8,221 nucleotides of DNA, taken from an uncultured Saprospiraceae bacterium. Lineage in GTDB: Bacteria > Bacteroidota > Bacteroidia > Chitinophagales > Saprospiraceae. The position numbers and the translations under genes are program-made. Location of the stretch: contig CALDEN010000191.1 in NCBI GenBank assembly GCA_937942405.1, positions 1-8,221 on the forward strand, written 5' to 3'. This document shows positions 1-6,379 of this stretch, piece after piece (position 1 is the stretch's first letter; each line of letters starts with the position of its first letter). The notes under the pieces are model-generated. The model worked only from the letters and a program-made list of their open reading frames with translations, was not told the DNA's origin and did no database searches.

Positions 1-1587
1 GGAGATCGTACGCATCTCGGAGGGCAGTTGTCAGCGAGTCCATTTATGGTCAAAGGTTTGGTCGAAGGACCTATCAAGAAGTTCGAGCCAGGAAAGGGAA
101 GTACCTCGTTCATACTTACAGCCAAAAAAAGTATTATCGATGAAACCTCGAAATCATTGTATGGCTATGCGAGTGATCCCGATTCACTAGGCTTACCTTT
201 TAATTTTTTAGATGTTTATGGAAAGCTTAGTGCCATTACGAGTAATGGGAGTAAATTCCATTTCTTCGGATTTAATTTTGCTGATTCATATAATAATCCA
301 GCTATTGCAGACATCGATTGGACGACCAAAGGAGGTGGAGCGAATTTTACTTTAGTACCTACGAGTAGTGGAATGATACTGGGCGGTTTGATCGGATTTT
401 CGAGTTATGACCTTAATTTAAATGAGGATAATGATGATCTCAGGACATCTAAGATTCGAGAATTGACGGCAGGTTTAGATTTCACCTCATTTGGTAAGGA
501 TAGTGAGTTTAACTATGGATTTGAGATTAAAAGTATTCGTACTGATTTTGAATTTACCAATCCATTTGATCATAAAATCGATGAATTTCAGAATACGACA
601 GAGTTTGCAGGGTTCTTTAAATTCAGGAAAGTATTTGGTGAGAAACTGATTTTAGAGCCAGGTATTAGAGCACAGTATTATGCATCTCAGTCTTCGTTTT
701 CGCCAGAGCCGAGGATAGGACTTAAGTATAACGTGACGGATGCTTTGAGGATAAAAGCGGCAGCAGGTCTATACAGTCAGAACATACTGAGTACTTCTAA
801 TGAAAGAGATGTGGTCAATCTATTTTCTGGATTTCTATCAGGTCCAGAATCTCAAGTAGCAGATCTTAATGGAGGCTTTTTAGATGATAAAATACAGAAA
901 TCAGCTCACGTAGTTGCTGGTTTTGAGTACGATATCAACAGTAATCTACAGATAAACATAGAAGGGTATTTTAAAGACTTCAGCCAGTTGATCATCGTCA
1001 ATAGAAATAAACTTAGGGCGATAGATCCAGATTACTCTACCGAGACCGGAGAAGCATATGGAGTAGATTTTTCTGTAAATTATCAAACGTCTAAGTTGTA
1101 TGTATGGGCAACCTACTCACATGGATACGTAAACAGATTTGATGGATTGCAGGAATATCCAACCGTATTTGATCGAAGGCACAATGTGAACTTCTTGACG
1201 ACATATAATGTAGATGCGGATGGTGATTTCCAGCTAAGTGCACGATGGAATATGGGATCAGGCTTTCCGTTTACTAAAACACAAGGATTCTACTACAGTA
1301 ACCCTTTCCAAGAAGGAGTAGGGACAGACTATATACAAGATAACCCAGATGAAGTGGGTATTATCTATTCTACAGAGCGTAATGGAGGTAGATTACCGTA
1401 TTATCATAGATTTGACATTTCTGTAACTAAGAAGTTTACGTTTAGCGAATTTGTCAATTTAGAAGCAGTAGGAAGTGTGACGAATGTCTATAATCGTGAA
1501 AATATCTTCTATTTTGATAGAGTAGAATATGAGCGAGTAGATCAGTTACCGATAATCCCGAGTTTAGGTCTGAGGCTTAATTTTTAA
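1..1587 (+). CDS. TonB-dependent outer-membrane receptor, C-terminal part (5' truncated by window edge)
   Basis: The frame is open from base 1 to the TAA at 1585-1587, giving 528 visible residues. The true start, and with it the signal peptide, any carboxypeptidase-like N-terminal domain and most of the plug, lies left of the window; the TTG at 28 and ATG at 46 are internal. The first residues read GDRTHLGGQLSASPFMVKG and run into VEGPI, which resembles the plug-to-barrel junction of Bacteroidota TonB-dependent receptors. The rest alternates short polar and aromatic beta-strand stretches with Gly/Asn/Asp-rich loops, as expected for a 22-strand barrel. The protein ends in GLRLNF; a terminal Phe is the usual outer-membrane assembly signal. 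Such receptors import bulky ligands using TonB-ExbBD energy. There is no SusD-like partner downstream and the substrate cannot be read from the sequence. The family is fairly sure, the ligand unknown. Confidence 0.88.
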   Translation, partial: GDRTHLGGQLSASPFMVKGLVEGPIKKFEPGKGSTSFILTAKKSIIDETSKSLYGYASDPDSLGLPFNFLDVYGKLSAITSNGSKFHFFGFNFADSYNNPAIADIDWTTKGGGANFTLVPTSSGMILGGLIGFSSYDLNLNEDNDDLRTSKIRELTAGLDFTSFGKDSEFNYGFEIKSIRTDFEFTNPFDHKIDEFQNTTEFAGFFKFRKVFGEKLILEPGIRAQYYASQSSFSPEPRIGLKYNVTDALRIKAAAGLYSQNILSTSNERDVVNLFSGFLSGPESQVADLNGGFLDDKIQKSAHVVAGFEYDINSNLQINIEGYFKDFSQLIIVNRNKLRAIDPDYSTETGEAYGVDFSVNYQTSKLYVWATYSHGYVNRFDGLQEYPTVFDRRHNVNFLTTYNVDADGDFQLSARWNMGSGFPFTKTQGFYYSNPFQEGVGTDYIQDNPDEVGIIYSTERNGGRLPYYHRFDISVTKKFTFSEFVNLEAVGSVTNVYNRENIFYFDRVEYERVDQLPIIPSLGLRLNF

Positions 1588-1615
1588 ATAGAGCCGATAT
1601 TTAATTAAATAGTTG

Positions 1616-1623
1616 TACTTTTG
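1616..1623 (+). promoter_or_regulatory. Candidate Bacteroidota -7 promoter element for rpsP
   Basis: TACTTTTG matches the Bacteroidota consensus TAnnTTTG exactly and is followed by C. It would start transcription near 1627-1630, about 70 bases before the rpsP ATG and just ahead of the leader hairpin. No clear -33 TTTG is visible at the expected distance upstream, where the sequence is AT-rich (around 1592-1610). It sits 28 bases after the receptor stop codon, so rpsP probably has its own promoter. Confidence 0.6.
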
Positions 1624-1636
1624 CAACGCTAAAAAT

Positions 1637-1665
1637 CTCCTTACTTGCTTTTCAAGATAGGGGAG
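1637..1665 (+). promoter_or_regulatory. Hairpin in the rpsP 5' leader
   Basis: CTCC at 1637-1640 pairs with GGAG at 1662-1665. Two possible U-G wobbles follow, then a small internal loop, then CTTG (1644-1647) pairing with CAAG (1653-1656) around a CTTTT loop. The hairpin falls just inside the predicted transcript start and ends about 31 bases before the ATG. Ribosomal-protein leaders often carry structures bound by the protein product for autogenous control; that role is an inference here. It could also be a simple 5' stabilising stem. Confidence 0.4.
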
Positions 1666-1696
1666 TATGGTTTAACCCAAGTAAATTTAAAAGCTT

Positions 1697-2329
1697 ATGC
1701 CTGCAAGAATAAGATTGGCAAGAAGAGGTCGTAGAAAAAGACCATTTTATCACATCGTAGTCGCCGATGTAAGAGCCCCTAGAGACGGAAAATTCATAGA
1801 CAGTATTGGATCGTATAATCCGATGACTAAACCTGCAACGATCGATATAGATCGAGATAAGGCCTATGATTGGTTGATGAAAGGAGCACAACCTACAGAC
1901 ACTGTAAATGCAATCCTCAGATTTAAAGGAGTACTTTATAAGAAACACCTGCAGAGAGGTGTGGCTAAAGGAGCAATGACTCAGGAAGTAGCTGATCAAA
2001 AGTTACAAGAATGGATCGATGCCAAAGAAGCAAAAGTAGCTGCAAGATTTGAAGAGACGAGAAAAGAAAAAGAAGACTTCTTGAAAATGGTCTCAGGTGC
2101 AGCAAAACCTGCTAAAATGAAAGCAGCGGCAGCAGAAGACGCAGCAGCTTTTAGAGCAGATGCAGAAGATGCACCAGCAGCAGAAGATGCAGCTCCAGTA
2201 GCTGAAGCAGAGGCAGCTCCAGAAGCAGTTGAAGCAGCAGCTCCTGTAGTAGAGGCAGCGGCAGAAGTTGTGGCAGAAGCGGAAGCTCCAGCGGCTCCTG
2301 AAGCAGATGCACCAGCAGCAGACGCATAA
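1697..2329 (+). CDS. rpsP: 30S ribosomal protein bS16 with long acidic Ala-rich C-terminal extension
   Basis: This is ribosomal protein bS16, which binds 16S rRNA during early assembly of the 30S body. The N-terminus MPARIRLARRGRRKRPFYHI, then VVADVRAPRDGKFID, GSYNP and a D-x-D-x-x-x-A-x-x-W segment, is the classic family signature over about residues 1-80. The protein has 210 residues against about 80-90 in most bacteria. Residues about 85-130 are a charged, probably helical region, and from about 135 the chain is almost only Ala, Glu, Pro, Val and Asp, a low-complexity and probably disordered tail. Tailed bS16 occurs in Bacteroidota, so this is not a fusion error. Translation starts at an ATG after an A-rich stretch (AAATTTAAAAGCTT) with no Shine-Dalgarno, usual for the phylum. 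The usual partner rimM does not follow; the next gene begins 167 bp later and is unrelated. Confidence 0.97.
   Translation: MPARIRLARRGRRKRPFYHIVVADVRAPRDGKFIDSIGSYNPMTKPATIDIDRDKAYDWLMKGAQPTDTVNAILRFKGVLYKKHLQRGVAKGAMTQEVADQKLQEWIDAKEAKVAARFEETRKEKEDFLKMVSGAAKPAKMKAAAAEDAAAFRADAEDAPAAEDAAPVAEAEAAPEAVEAAAPVVEAAAEVVAEAEAPAAPEADAPAADA
2167..2322 (+). repeat. Repetitive GCA/GAA-rich tract in the rpsP tail
   Basis: An 18-base direct repeat, AGATGCACCAGCAGCAGA, occurs at 2167-2184 and 2305-2322, encoding the D-A-P-A-A motifs of the bS16 tail. The stretch between is built from variants of GCAGCAGAAG and GAAGCNCCA units. The pattern suggests the tail grew by slippage or unequal recombination of short Ala/Glu codon units. 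The Leu-rich open frame on the opposite strand is a by-product of this composition. Confidence 0.7.
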
Positions 2330-2342
2330 TCATAGATTTAAA

Positions 2343-2369
2343 AGATAGGTTTCTCGAAAGAGAGAATCT
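2343..2369 (+). other. Hairpin with GAAA tetraloop just after rpsP
   Basis: AGAT (2343-2346) and TTTCTC (2350-2355) pair with GAGAGA (2360-2365) and ATCT (2366-2369), closing a GAAA loop at 2356-2359. AGG at 2347-2349 is left as a bulge and there is one G-U pair. It begins 14 bases after the rpsP stop. No U-run follows (AAAAACATAG), so it does not look like an intrinsic terminator; it may be a 3'-end stabilising or processing structure. Confidence 0.4.
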
Positions 2370-2420
2370 AAAAACATAGTCATGTTGTAAGACTTAGTTG
2401 CAACAACGGAAATTTAATTA

Positions 2421-2456
2421 GAAACCTGATAAGGCTTAAAAATCTTATCGGGTTTC
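2421..2456 (+). terminator. Strong inverted repeat, probable rpsP transcription terminator
   Basis: GAAACCTGATAAG (2421-2433) pairs over 13 positions with CTTATCGGGTTTC (2444-2456). There is one T-G wobble and the loop is GCTTAAAAAT. The 3' arm ends in GGGTTTC rather than a long T-run and is followed by CATATATAAT, so termination efficiency is uncertain. It lies about 90 bases past the rpsP stop and 40 bases before the next start codon, the natural place for an end of the rpsP transcript; attenuation of the downstream gene is an alternative. No TAnnTTTG promoter was found between it and the ATG at 2497. Confidence 0.55.
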
Positions 2457-2496
2457 CATATATAATGCACATAGCTTAACTTAAAATCATTTACTC

Positions 2497-3876
2497 ATGA
2501 ATACAATTGATCAAAAATATCTAACCTCTCTCGAATCCATAAAGAGTGGTATACAAAATTCAGATCTTCTAGCGACGTACCTCGATACGGAAGAAGAGGA
2601 CGATTTTGTAGCCTTAAAAGATTATTTCGAACCCAAGATCAATGAATTACATGAGCAGGTAGCAGGAGAAAACCCATTACAATTAGTGGATTTTGAACGC
2701 AAGTTATTTAACGAAGGTTTTGAAGGATTATATCTACCTAGGATATTAGGCTATTCTGTTTTGAGAGGAGAGATAAACGATAGAGTGAAGTACATCCGTC
2801 CTCAAGATCACTTCAGAGACGTAATCGTGACGATATGTAATTCTTTAAATTTCGATCAATTAAAAAATAGAATAGGTCAGACCGTACAAGTAGGTTTTGC
2901 CTTGAGTAGTGATATCTGGATCTCTAACTTGAAGGGCTTATTTACAAATAAGAAAATAGTTGCTTTTTTAGATTCTCAGAGATTGCCTAAGTACAGAGAT
3001 GATAAGAATAGATTGACAGGTTTAGTAAAGTTTAGAAAGCAGTTTGAAAGTCTTAATTACCAGACTACGTATTTTGCAACGGATACCACCGATCTAAAAT
3101 TACAAGCTCCTTCTATGAAGAGTTTCATGATTTATAGAGCAACCAAGGAGTTCGATAATACTAATCTTGTGCAACCGATTAAAGATCTAATCACCAATAA
3201 AGATTTCAGAACAGCAGATGAGTTTTTGGAATTATTAATGGTCTCTGGGTTCTATTACGATTTAGATGCAGAAGGACAAGCTGGAATCAAGGAAACATTG
3301 GATGATTTACGAAAGGAAGATTCGTTTGATGCTCGATTTTTCAAAGTATATAATACGCTACTCGAAGAAGGAAATGGTTTTAATGCCGAAATGGATAAAA
3401 GAATGGGGACCAACGTCTCTAGAGAGCAGGATGATGAATTATCGGCATACTTTAATATGATGGATGTGATCCATAGTAAAGGTTACATACATGAAGATGC
3501 AATAGAAGCGGTACGTAGTTTCTACGATAATCATGAAGGGCTATCTGTGTACAATGAATGTATAAGAAACCAGATCAAGACCTACTTTGAGCTATTTATG
3601 GTAAATCTAGGAGTAGGAGAGTATCAAGAGTATTTTGAGATCAATAAGACCTTTACGACATACATGGACATCTTCTCTAATCAGGAGTTTAATCAAGATG
3701 TAAAATTGATGAGTCTGAAATATGTCAAGCGATTTAAAAAGAAGTATACAGACAAAAGAGGAAGAGATTATCAAGATCTCAAGAAATTTGTCAAGACTAC
3801 GTTTGTAGATCTCGGTTTTATGAAAGACAAAGAAATCGTTGAGCTATTTAAAACGAGACGTAAACCAAAGTCATAA
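2497..3876 (+). CDS. Conserved-looking hypothetical protein, soluble and helical, 459 aa
   Basis: I do not recognise this family. The product has 459 residues with no signal peptide and no membrane segment, so it is most likely cytoplasmic. It is rich in Asp, Glu, Lys, Phe and Tyr, and the spacing of hydrophobic residues suggests a largely alpha-helical fold. The N-terminal 60 residues are acidic (YLDTEEEDDF), while the last 50 are strongly basic (KRFKKKYTDKRGR, ending TRRKPKS), which could suit contact with nucleic acid, an acidic partner or a membrane surface. Only two cysteines are visible, in VTICNS and YNECIR, and no nucleotide-binding or catalytic motif stands out. The ATG follows an AT-rich leader without a Shine-Dalgarno. 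The EI24-like membrane protein gene starts 33 bp after its stop on the same strand, so the two are probably co-transcribed. Codon use resembles the neighbours. The reading frame is secure, the function unknown. Confidence 0.85.
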   Translation: MNTIDQKYLTSLESIKSGIQNSDLLATYLDTEEEDDFVALKDYFEPKINELHEQVAGENPLQLVDFERKLFNEGFEGLYLPRILGYSVLRGEINDRVKYIRPQDHFRDVIVTICNSLNFDQLKNRIGQTVQVGFALSSDIWISNLKGLFTNKKIVAFLDSQRLPKYRDDKNRLTGLVKFRKQFESLNYQTTYFATDTTDLKLQAPSMKSFMIYRATKEFDNTNLVQPIKDLITNKDFRTADEFLELLMVSGFYYDLDAEGQAGIKETLDDLRKEDSFDARFFKVYNTLLEEGNGFNAEMDKRMGTNVSREQDDELSAYFNMMDVIHSKGYIHEDAIEAVRSFYDNHEGLSVYNECIRNQIKTYFELFMVNLGVGEYQEYFEINKTFTTYMDIFSNQEFNQDVKLMSLKYVKRFKKKYTDKRGRDYQDLKKFVKTTFVDLGFMKDKEIVELFKTRRKPKS

Positions 3877-3909
3877 GGCTTTGTAATCTTCTTATTTACT
3901 AAGAACATC

Positions 3910-4668
3910 ATGTCAATTATTAAAGATATTAAGGACGGTATATTTTCATATACACGTGTCGTTTCTTTAATAAAACAATATCAATTGGTTCCATACCTGA
4001 TCCTTGCTGGATTTATGGGTTTGCTTCTAGGGACGATGATTCTCGGTGCAGGATACTTCTTTTATGACGACATAGGAGCTTGGATCAGCCAATTTTATAA
4101 GTGGGAAAGAGGAAGTGCCATTGTATCTAAGATATTGGAGTTTTTAGGAGGAGCGATGATTATCGGAGGAGGCTTTTTAGTCTTGAAATACCTACTTCTG
4201 ATTGTCTTATCACCTATTATGTCGATCGTTTCCGAAAAAATAGAAAAGGCACAATCGGGTGTTACAAATGAGCAATCCATCTTGGATATTGGAGGATCTA
4301 TTATCAGAGGATTGAGGATTTCACTGCGGAATATTATTCGAGAATTTAGTTTGATTGGCTTACTTCTTGTCGTTTCGCTTTTTCCGCTGTTTGCTCTCTT
4401 CACTGCACCACTTATATTTTTAGTACAGGCTTATTATGCGGGGTTCGGGAATATGGATTTTACCATGGAGCGGCATTTAAGCATCAAGGAATCTATCCAC
4501 TTTGTCAAAAGGCATAAAGGATTGGCTCTAGCCAATGGATCTATTTTTCTATTGATTTTACTGATCCCCGTTCTAGGACTATTTATAGCTCCGATGTTTG
4601 CAACAGTTACCTCTGCTGTGGAAGTATTAAAAAGGCTAGATCATTCTGACGGAGGCACAAATTTGTAA
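3910..4668 (+). CDS. EI24 domain-containing (CysZ-like) inner-membrane protein
   Basis: The product has 252 residues with four evident hydrophobic segments at about 27-51, 78-103, 146-175 and 205-232. The amphipathic first helix, [12 protein letters not shown] after the second segment, the [16 protein letters not shown] stretch after the third, and then [17 protein letters not shown] leading into the last segment, match the layout of the EI24/CysZ family (Pfam EI24). Escherichia coli CysZ is a sulfate permease feeding cysteine synthesis, but distant Bacteroidota members have no established substrate and no cysteine genes are nearby, so no symbol is assigned. It lies 33 bp after the unknown-function gene and is probably in its operon. 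Its last 28 bases, encoding HSDGGTNL, overlap the 3' end of the convergent response-regulator gene. Family assignment is fairly confident, transport role an inference. Confidence 0.8.
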   Translation: MSIIKDIKDGIFSYTRVVSLIKQYQLVPYLILAGFMGLLLGTMILGAGYFFYDDIGAWISQFYKWERGSAIVSKILEFLGGAMIIGGGFLVLKYLLLIVLSPIMSIVSEKIEKAQSGVTNEQSILDIGGSIIRGLRISLRNIIREFSLIGLLLVVSLFPLFALFTAPLIFLVQAYYAGFGNMDFTMERHLSIKESIHFVKRHKGLALANGSIFLLILLIPVLGLFIAPMFATVTSAVEVLKRLDHSDGGTNL

Positions 4669-5345
4669 CCCACTCCTCGTATAGATAAAAAGTGAATCGG
4701 ATTTTTAGGATCTGGTTCGAAGTTCTTGCGGAAGGATAAGATAAAGTTATCGATCGTTCTCGTTGCAGGAAATACATCATATCCCCATACGGCCTGAAGT
4801 ATCTGCTTTCTAGAAAGCACTTCATTACTCTTGTCTATTAAGAGTCGCAATAGCAGGGCTTCCTTCTGAGTGAGGCTTATTTCTCCTTTTTTTCCTACGG
4901 CTTTAAAGGATTTGAAGTCTACCGAATTTCCGCTAAAAGTGTAAGAATGTACCGATTCTTGTTCTTCTGGTTTAGATCGTTTGATGTGATTGTTGACTCT
5001 GAGTAAGAGTTCTTCTAAGCTGAATGGTTTAACTAGATAATCATCAGCTCCCACTTTTAATCCTTTGATACGATCCGCAGGGCTGTCTTTTGCGGAGATA
5101 AATATGATGGGGATCTCTTTGTTTTTTAATCGGACACTTTCACAGATCTGAATTCCACTTATTTTTGGAAGCATAATGTCCAGTAATAACAGATCGAATC
5201 GCTGGCCCTGAGCACATTTAAGTCCGTAATCACCAGTGGCAGCACTGACGACTTCATAACCCTCCATTTCGAGATTGAGTTTGACTACTTTGTTGATCTT
5301 TTCCTCGTCCTCGACTAAGAGTATTCTGTAATTGTTATCCGACAT
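4641..5345 (-). CDS. Two-component response regulator, OmpR/PhoB family
   Basis: This 234-residue DNA-binding regulator is phosphorylated by a sensor kinase. The receiver domain (about 6-120) has the acidic pair E12-D13 in LLVEDEEKI, the phospho-acceptor D56 in LLLLDIMLP, the switch residue S84 in IFISAKD and the conserved K106 in YLVKPFS. The winged-helix output domain (about 132-231) shows [25 protein letters not shown] and the closing RGVGYKFV hairpin. All key residues are present. The ATG at 5345 lies inside the end of the kinase gene, giving an 11-bp overlap typical of translational coupling; the kinase is upstream and made first. The 3' end overlaps the convergent EI24-like gene by 28 bp, leaving no room for a private terminator. 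Target genes cannot be read from the sequence; self-regulation and the divergent HU-SPOR gene are candidates. Confidence 0.95.
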   Translation of the reverse strand: MSDNNYRILLVEDEEKINKVVKLNLEMEGYEVVSAATGDYGLKCAQGQRFDLLLLDIMLPKISGIQICESVRLKNKEIPIIFISAKDSPADRIKGLKVGADDYLVKPFSLEELLLRVNNHIKRSKPEEQESVHSYTFSGNSVDFKSFKAVGKKGEISLTQKEALLLRLLIDKSNEVLSRKQILQAVWGYDVFPATRTIDNFILSFRKNFEPDPKNPIHFLSIRGVGYKFVPPSE

Positions 5346-6315
5346 AGCTAGGTAGTATAATTTTAAAAATAGTTCCTTTTGGCTTATTATCTAGGAGCTC
5401 GATGTGTCCTTGATGACCTTTGATGATTTCGTTACATATATAAAGGCCCAGTCCCGTACCTTTTGTATCTCTAGTATCTTCATTGCCGACTCGGTAAAAC
5501 TTAGAAAACACCTTCTTCTTTTCTTCCTTGGAGATTCCGATTCCTTGGTCGGCAACCTTGAGATTGATCTTTTGATCTTGAGATAAAGTGATCGTTATCA
5601 GTTTTTCGTCAGCGGAATACTTTAATGCGTTTTCAAAAAGATTATTGAGGACGATTTTAAAAGCATCGGTATCTATTTGGGTATAAATATTATCCTCAAT
5701 CTGTGTTGTCAATTGGACTTCAAGATGAGCTTTGCTAAAGTGTGCCGACATCTTAGAGACTAATTCGCTAAGATTATACGTCTCGAAGTGATATTCTTGG
5801 CCGTAATTTAATTTGTTGGCATATAACAAGTTACCTACTAGAGCATTCAGTCGAGTCGTCTCTTCTAGGGCATTTTCATTGAGTTCGTCGAAGATTTCTT
5901 TTTTGAGCTCTCTTTTTTTAAATGTATCTAAGATAAGTTGTATTGAGGCGATTGGGGATTTAAGTTCATGTGTAATAGAAAGTAAGAAATTATTTTCTTT
6001 TTGGGCCACATAGAGTTCTCTGTTGTATGATCGGATGATGAGTAATATCCCGATAACCAGCATAATTCCGAACACCAAGCCCTCACCGATAATCATTCCT
6101 TTCTGTCGATTATACTTTTTAGTCACGGCGTCCATGTTCTGTGAGCCTCTATCTGCCGCTATCTCGCTTAGTTGACTCTTCACTTGATAGAGCTCTTCAT
6201 TTTTGCTGTAAAGCAATACTGACCACCATATAAGGGCTATGAGCATATAGGCTATAACTGTATATGCGATCCATTTGATGTTTTTGTTCAGCGACATTGT
6301 ATAAAAATACATCAT
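5335..6315 (-). CDS. Membrane sensor histidine kinase, HisKA/HATPase type
   Basis: The product is a 326-residue inner-membrane kinase paired with the regulator that follows it. Transmembrane segments lie at about 14-37 and 74-95, with only about 35 residues outside the cytoplasm between them. There is no HAMP, PAS or GAF domain. The dimerisation domain has the H-box LLSITHELKSP with phospho-accepting H116. The ATP-binding domain shows the N-box (LNNLFENALKYS, N229), the G1 box ADQGIG (256-260), the F-box VFSKFYRV and the G2 box KGTGLGLYI. It is therefore expected to be active. The longest start is the ATG at 6315 (MMYFYTMSLNKN); the ATG at 6297 gives MSLNKNIKW, which starts right before the first membrane helix and is an equally good or better choice. 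The stop overlaps the regulator start by 11 bp. The signal sensed is unknown. Confidence 0.94.
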   Translation of the reverse strand: MMYFYTMSLNKNIKWIAYTVIAYMLIALIWWSVLLYSKNEELYQVKSQLSEIAADRGSQNMDAVTKKYNRQKGMIIGEGLVFGIMLVIGILLIIRSYNRELYVAQKENNFLLSITHELKSPIASIQLILDTFKKRELKKEIFDELNENALEETTRLNALVGNLLYANKLNYGQEYHFETYNLSELVSKMSAHFSKAHLEVQLTTQIEDNIYTQIDTDAFKIVLNNLFENALKYSADEKLITITLSQDQKINLKVADQGIGISKEEKKKVFSKFYRVGNEDTRDTKGTGLGLYICNEIIKGHQGHIELLDNKPKGTIFKIILPSYVG

Positions 6316-6345
6316 CCAAGCTATTTCTTTGCATTCTCAAATTAG

Positions 6346-6372
6346 TTGAACTACGTACGATTATTATCTTTA
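6346..6372 (+). promoter_or_regulatory. Candidate promoter for the HU-SPOR gene, nearly leaderless
   Basis: TATCTTTA at 6365-6372 is a one-mismatch copy of the Bacteroidota -7 element TAnnTTTG. TTG at 6346-6348 could be the -33 element, though the 16-base spacing is slightly short. The ATG of the downstream gene is at 6380, only 7 bases after the -7 box, so the transcript would have almost no leader. The 64-base divergent region (6316-6379) must also hold the promoter of the two-component genes. Short ACTACG copies at 6350-6355 and 6374-6379 flank the -7 box. Confidence 0.4.
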
Positions 6373-6379
6373 CACTACG

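Noticed and set aside
28..30. TTG at 28 as the true start of the TonB-dependent receptor
   Set aside because: The frame is open to base 1 and the residues before it fit the receptor plug region, so the gene begins left of the window.
1652..1999. 115-residue minus-strand open frame across the rpsP start
   Set aside because: It overlaps the certain bS16 gene, has no recognisable domain and covers the rpsP leader in antisense.
2151..2333. Leu-rich 60-residue open frame on the minus strand
   Set aside because: It is the antisense of the GCA/GAA-rich rpsP tail; the Leu-only composition follows directly from that repeat.
2461..2466. TATAAT as a sigma-70 -10 box for the gene at 2497
   Set aside because: The Bacteroidota main sigma factor uses TAnnTTTG, no matching -33 or -35 element is in place, and the hexamer lies in AT-rich DNA right after the hairpin.
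3910..4668. Naming the EI24-like gene cysZ with a sulfate uptake role
   Set aside because: Only family-level features are visible and no sulfate or cysteine genes are nearby, so the substrate is not supported.
6302..6309. TATTTTTA on the minus strand as a -7 box for the kinase gene
   Set aside because: No TTTG or TTG lies at a workable distance upstream, and it would exclude the start at 6315; AT-rich sequence makes a chance match likely.
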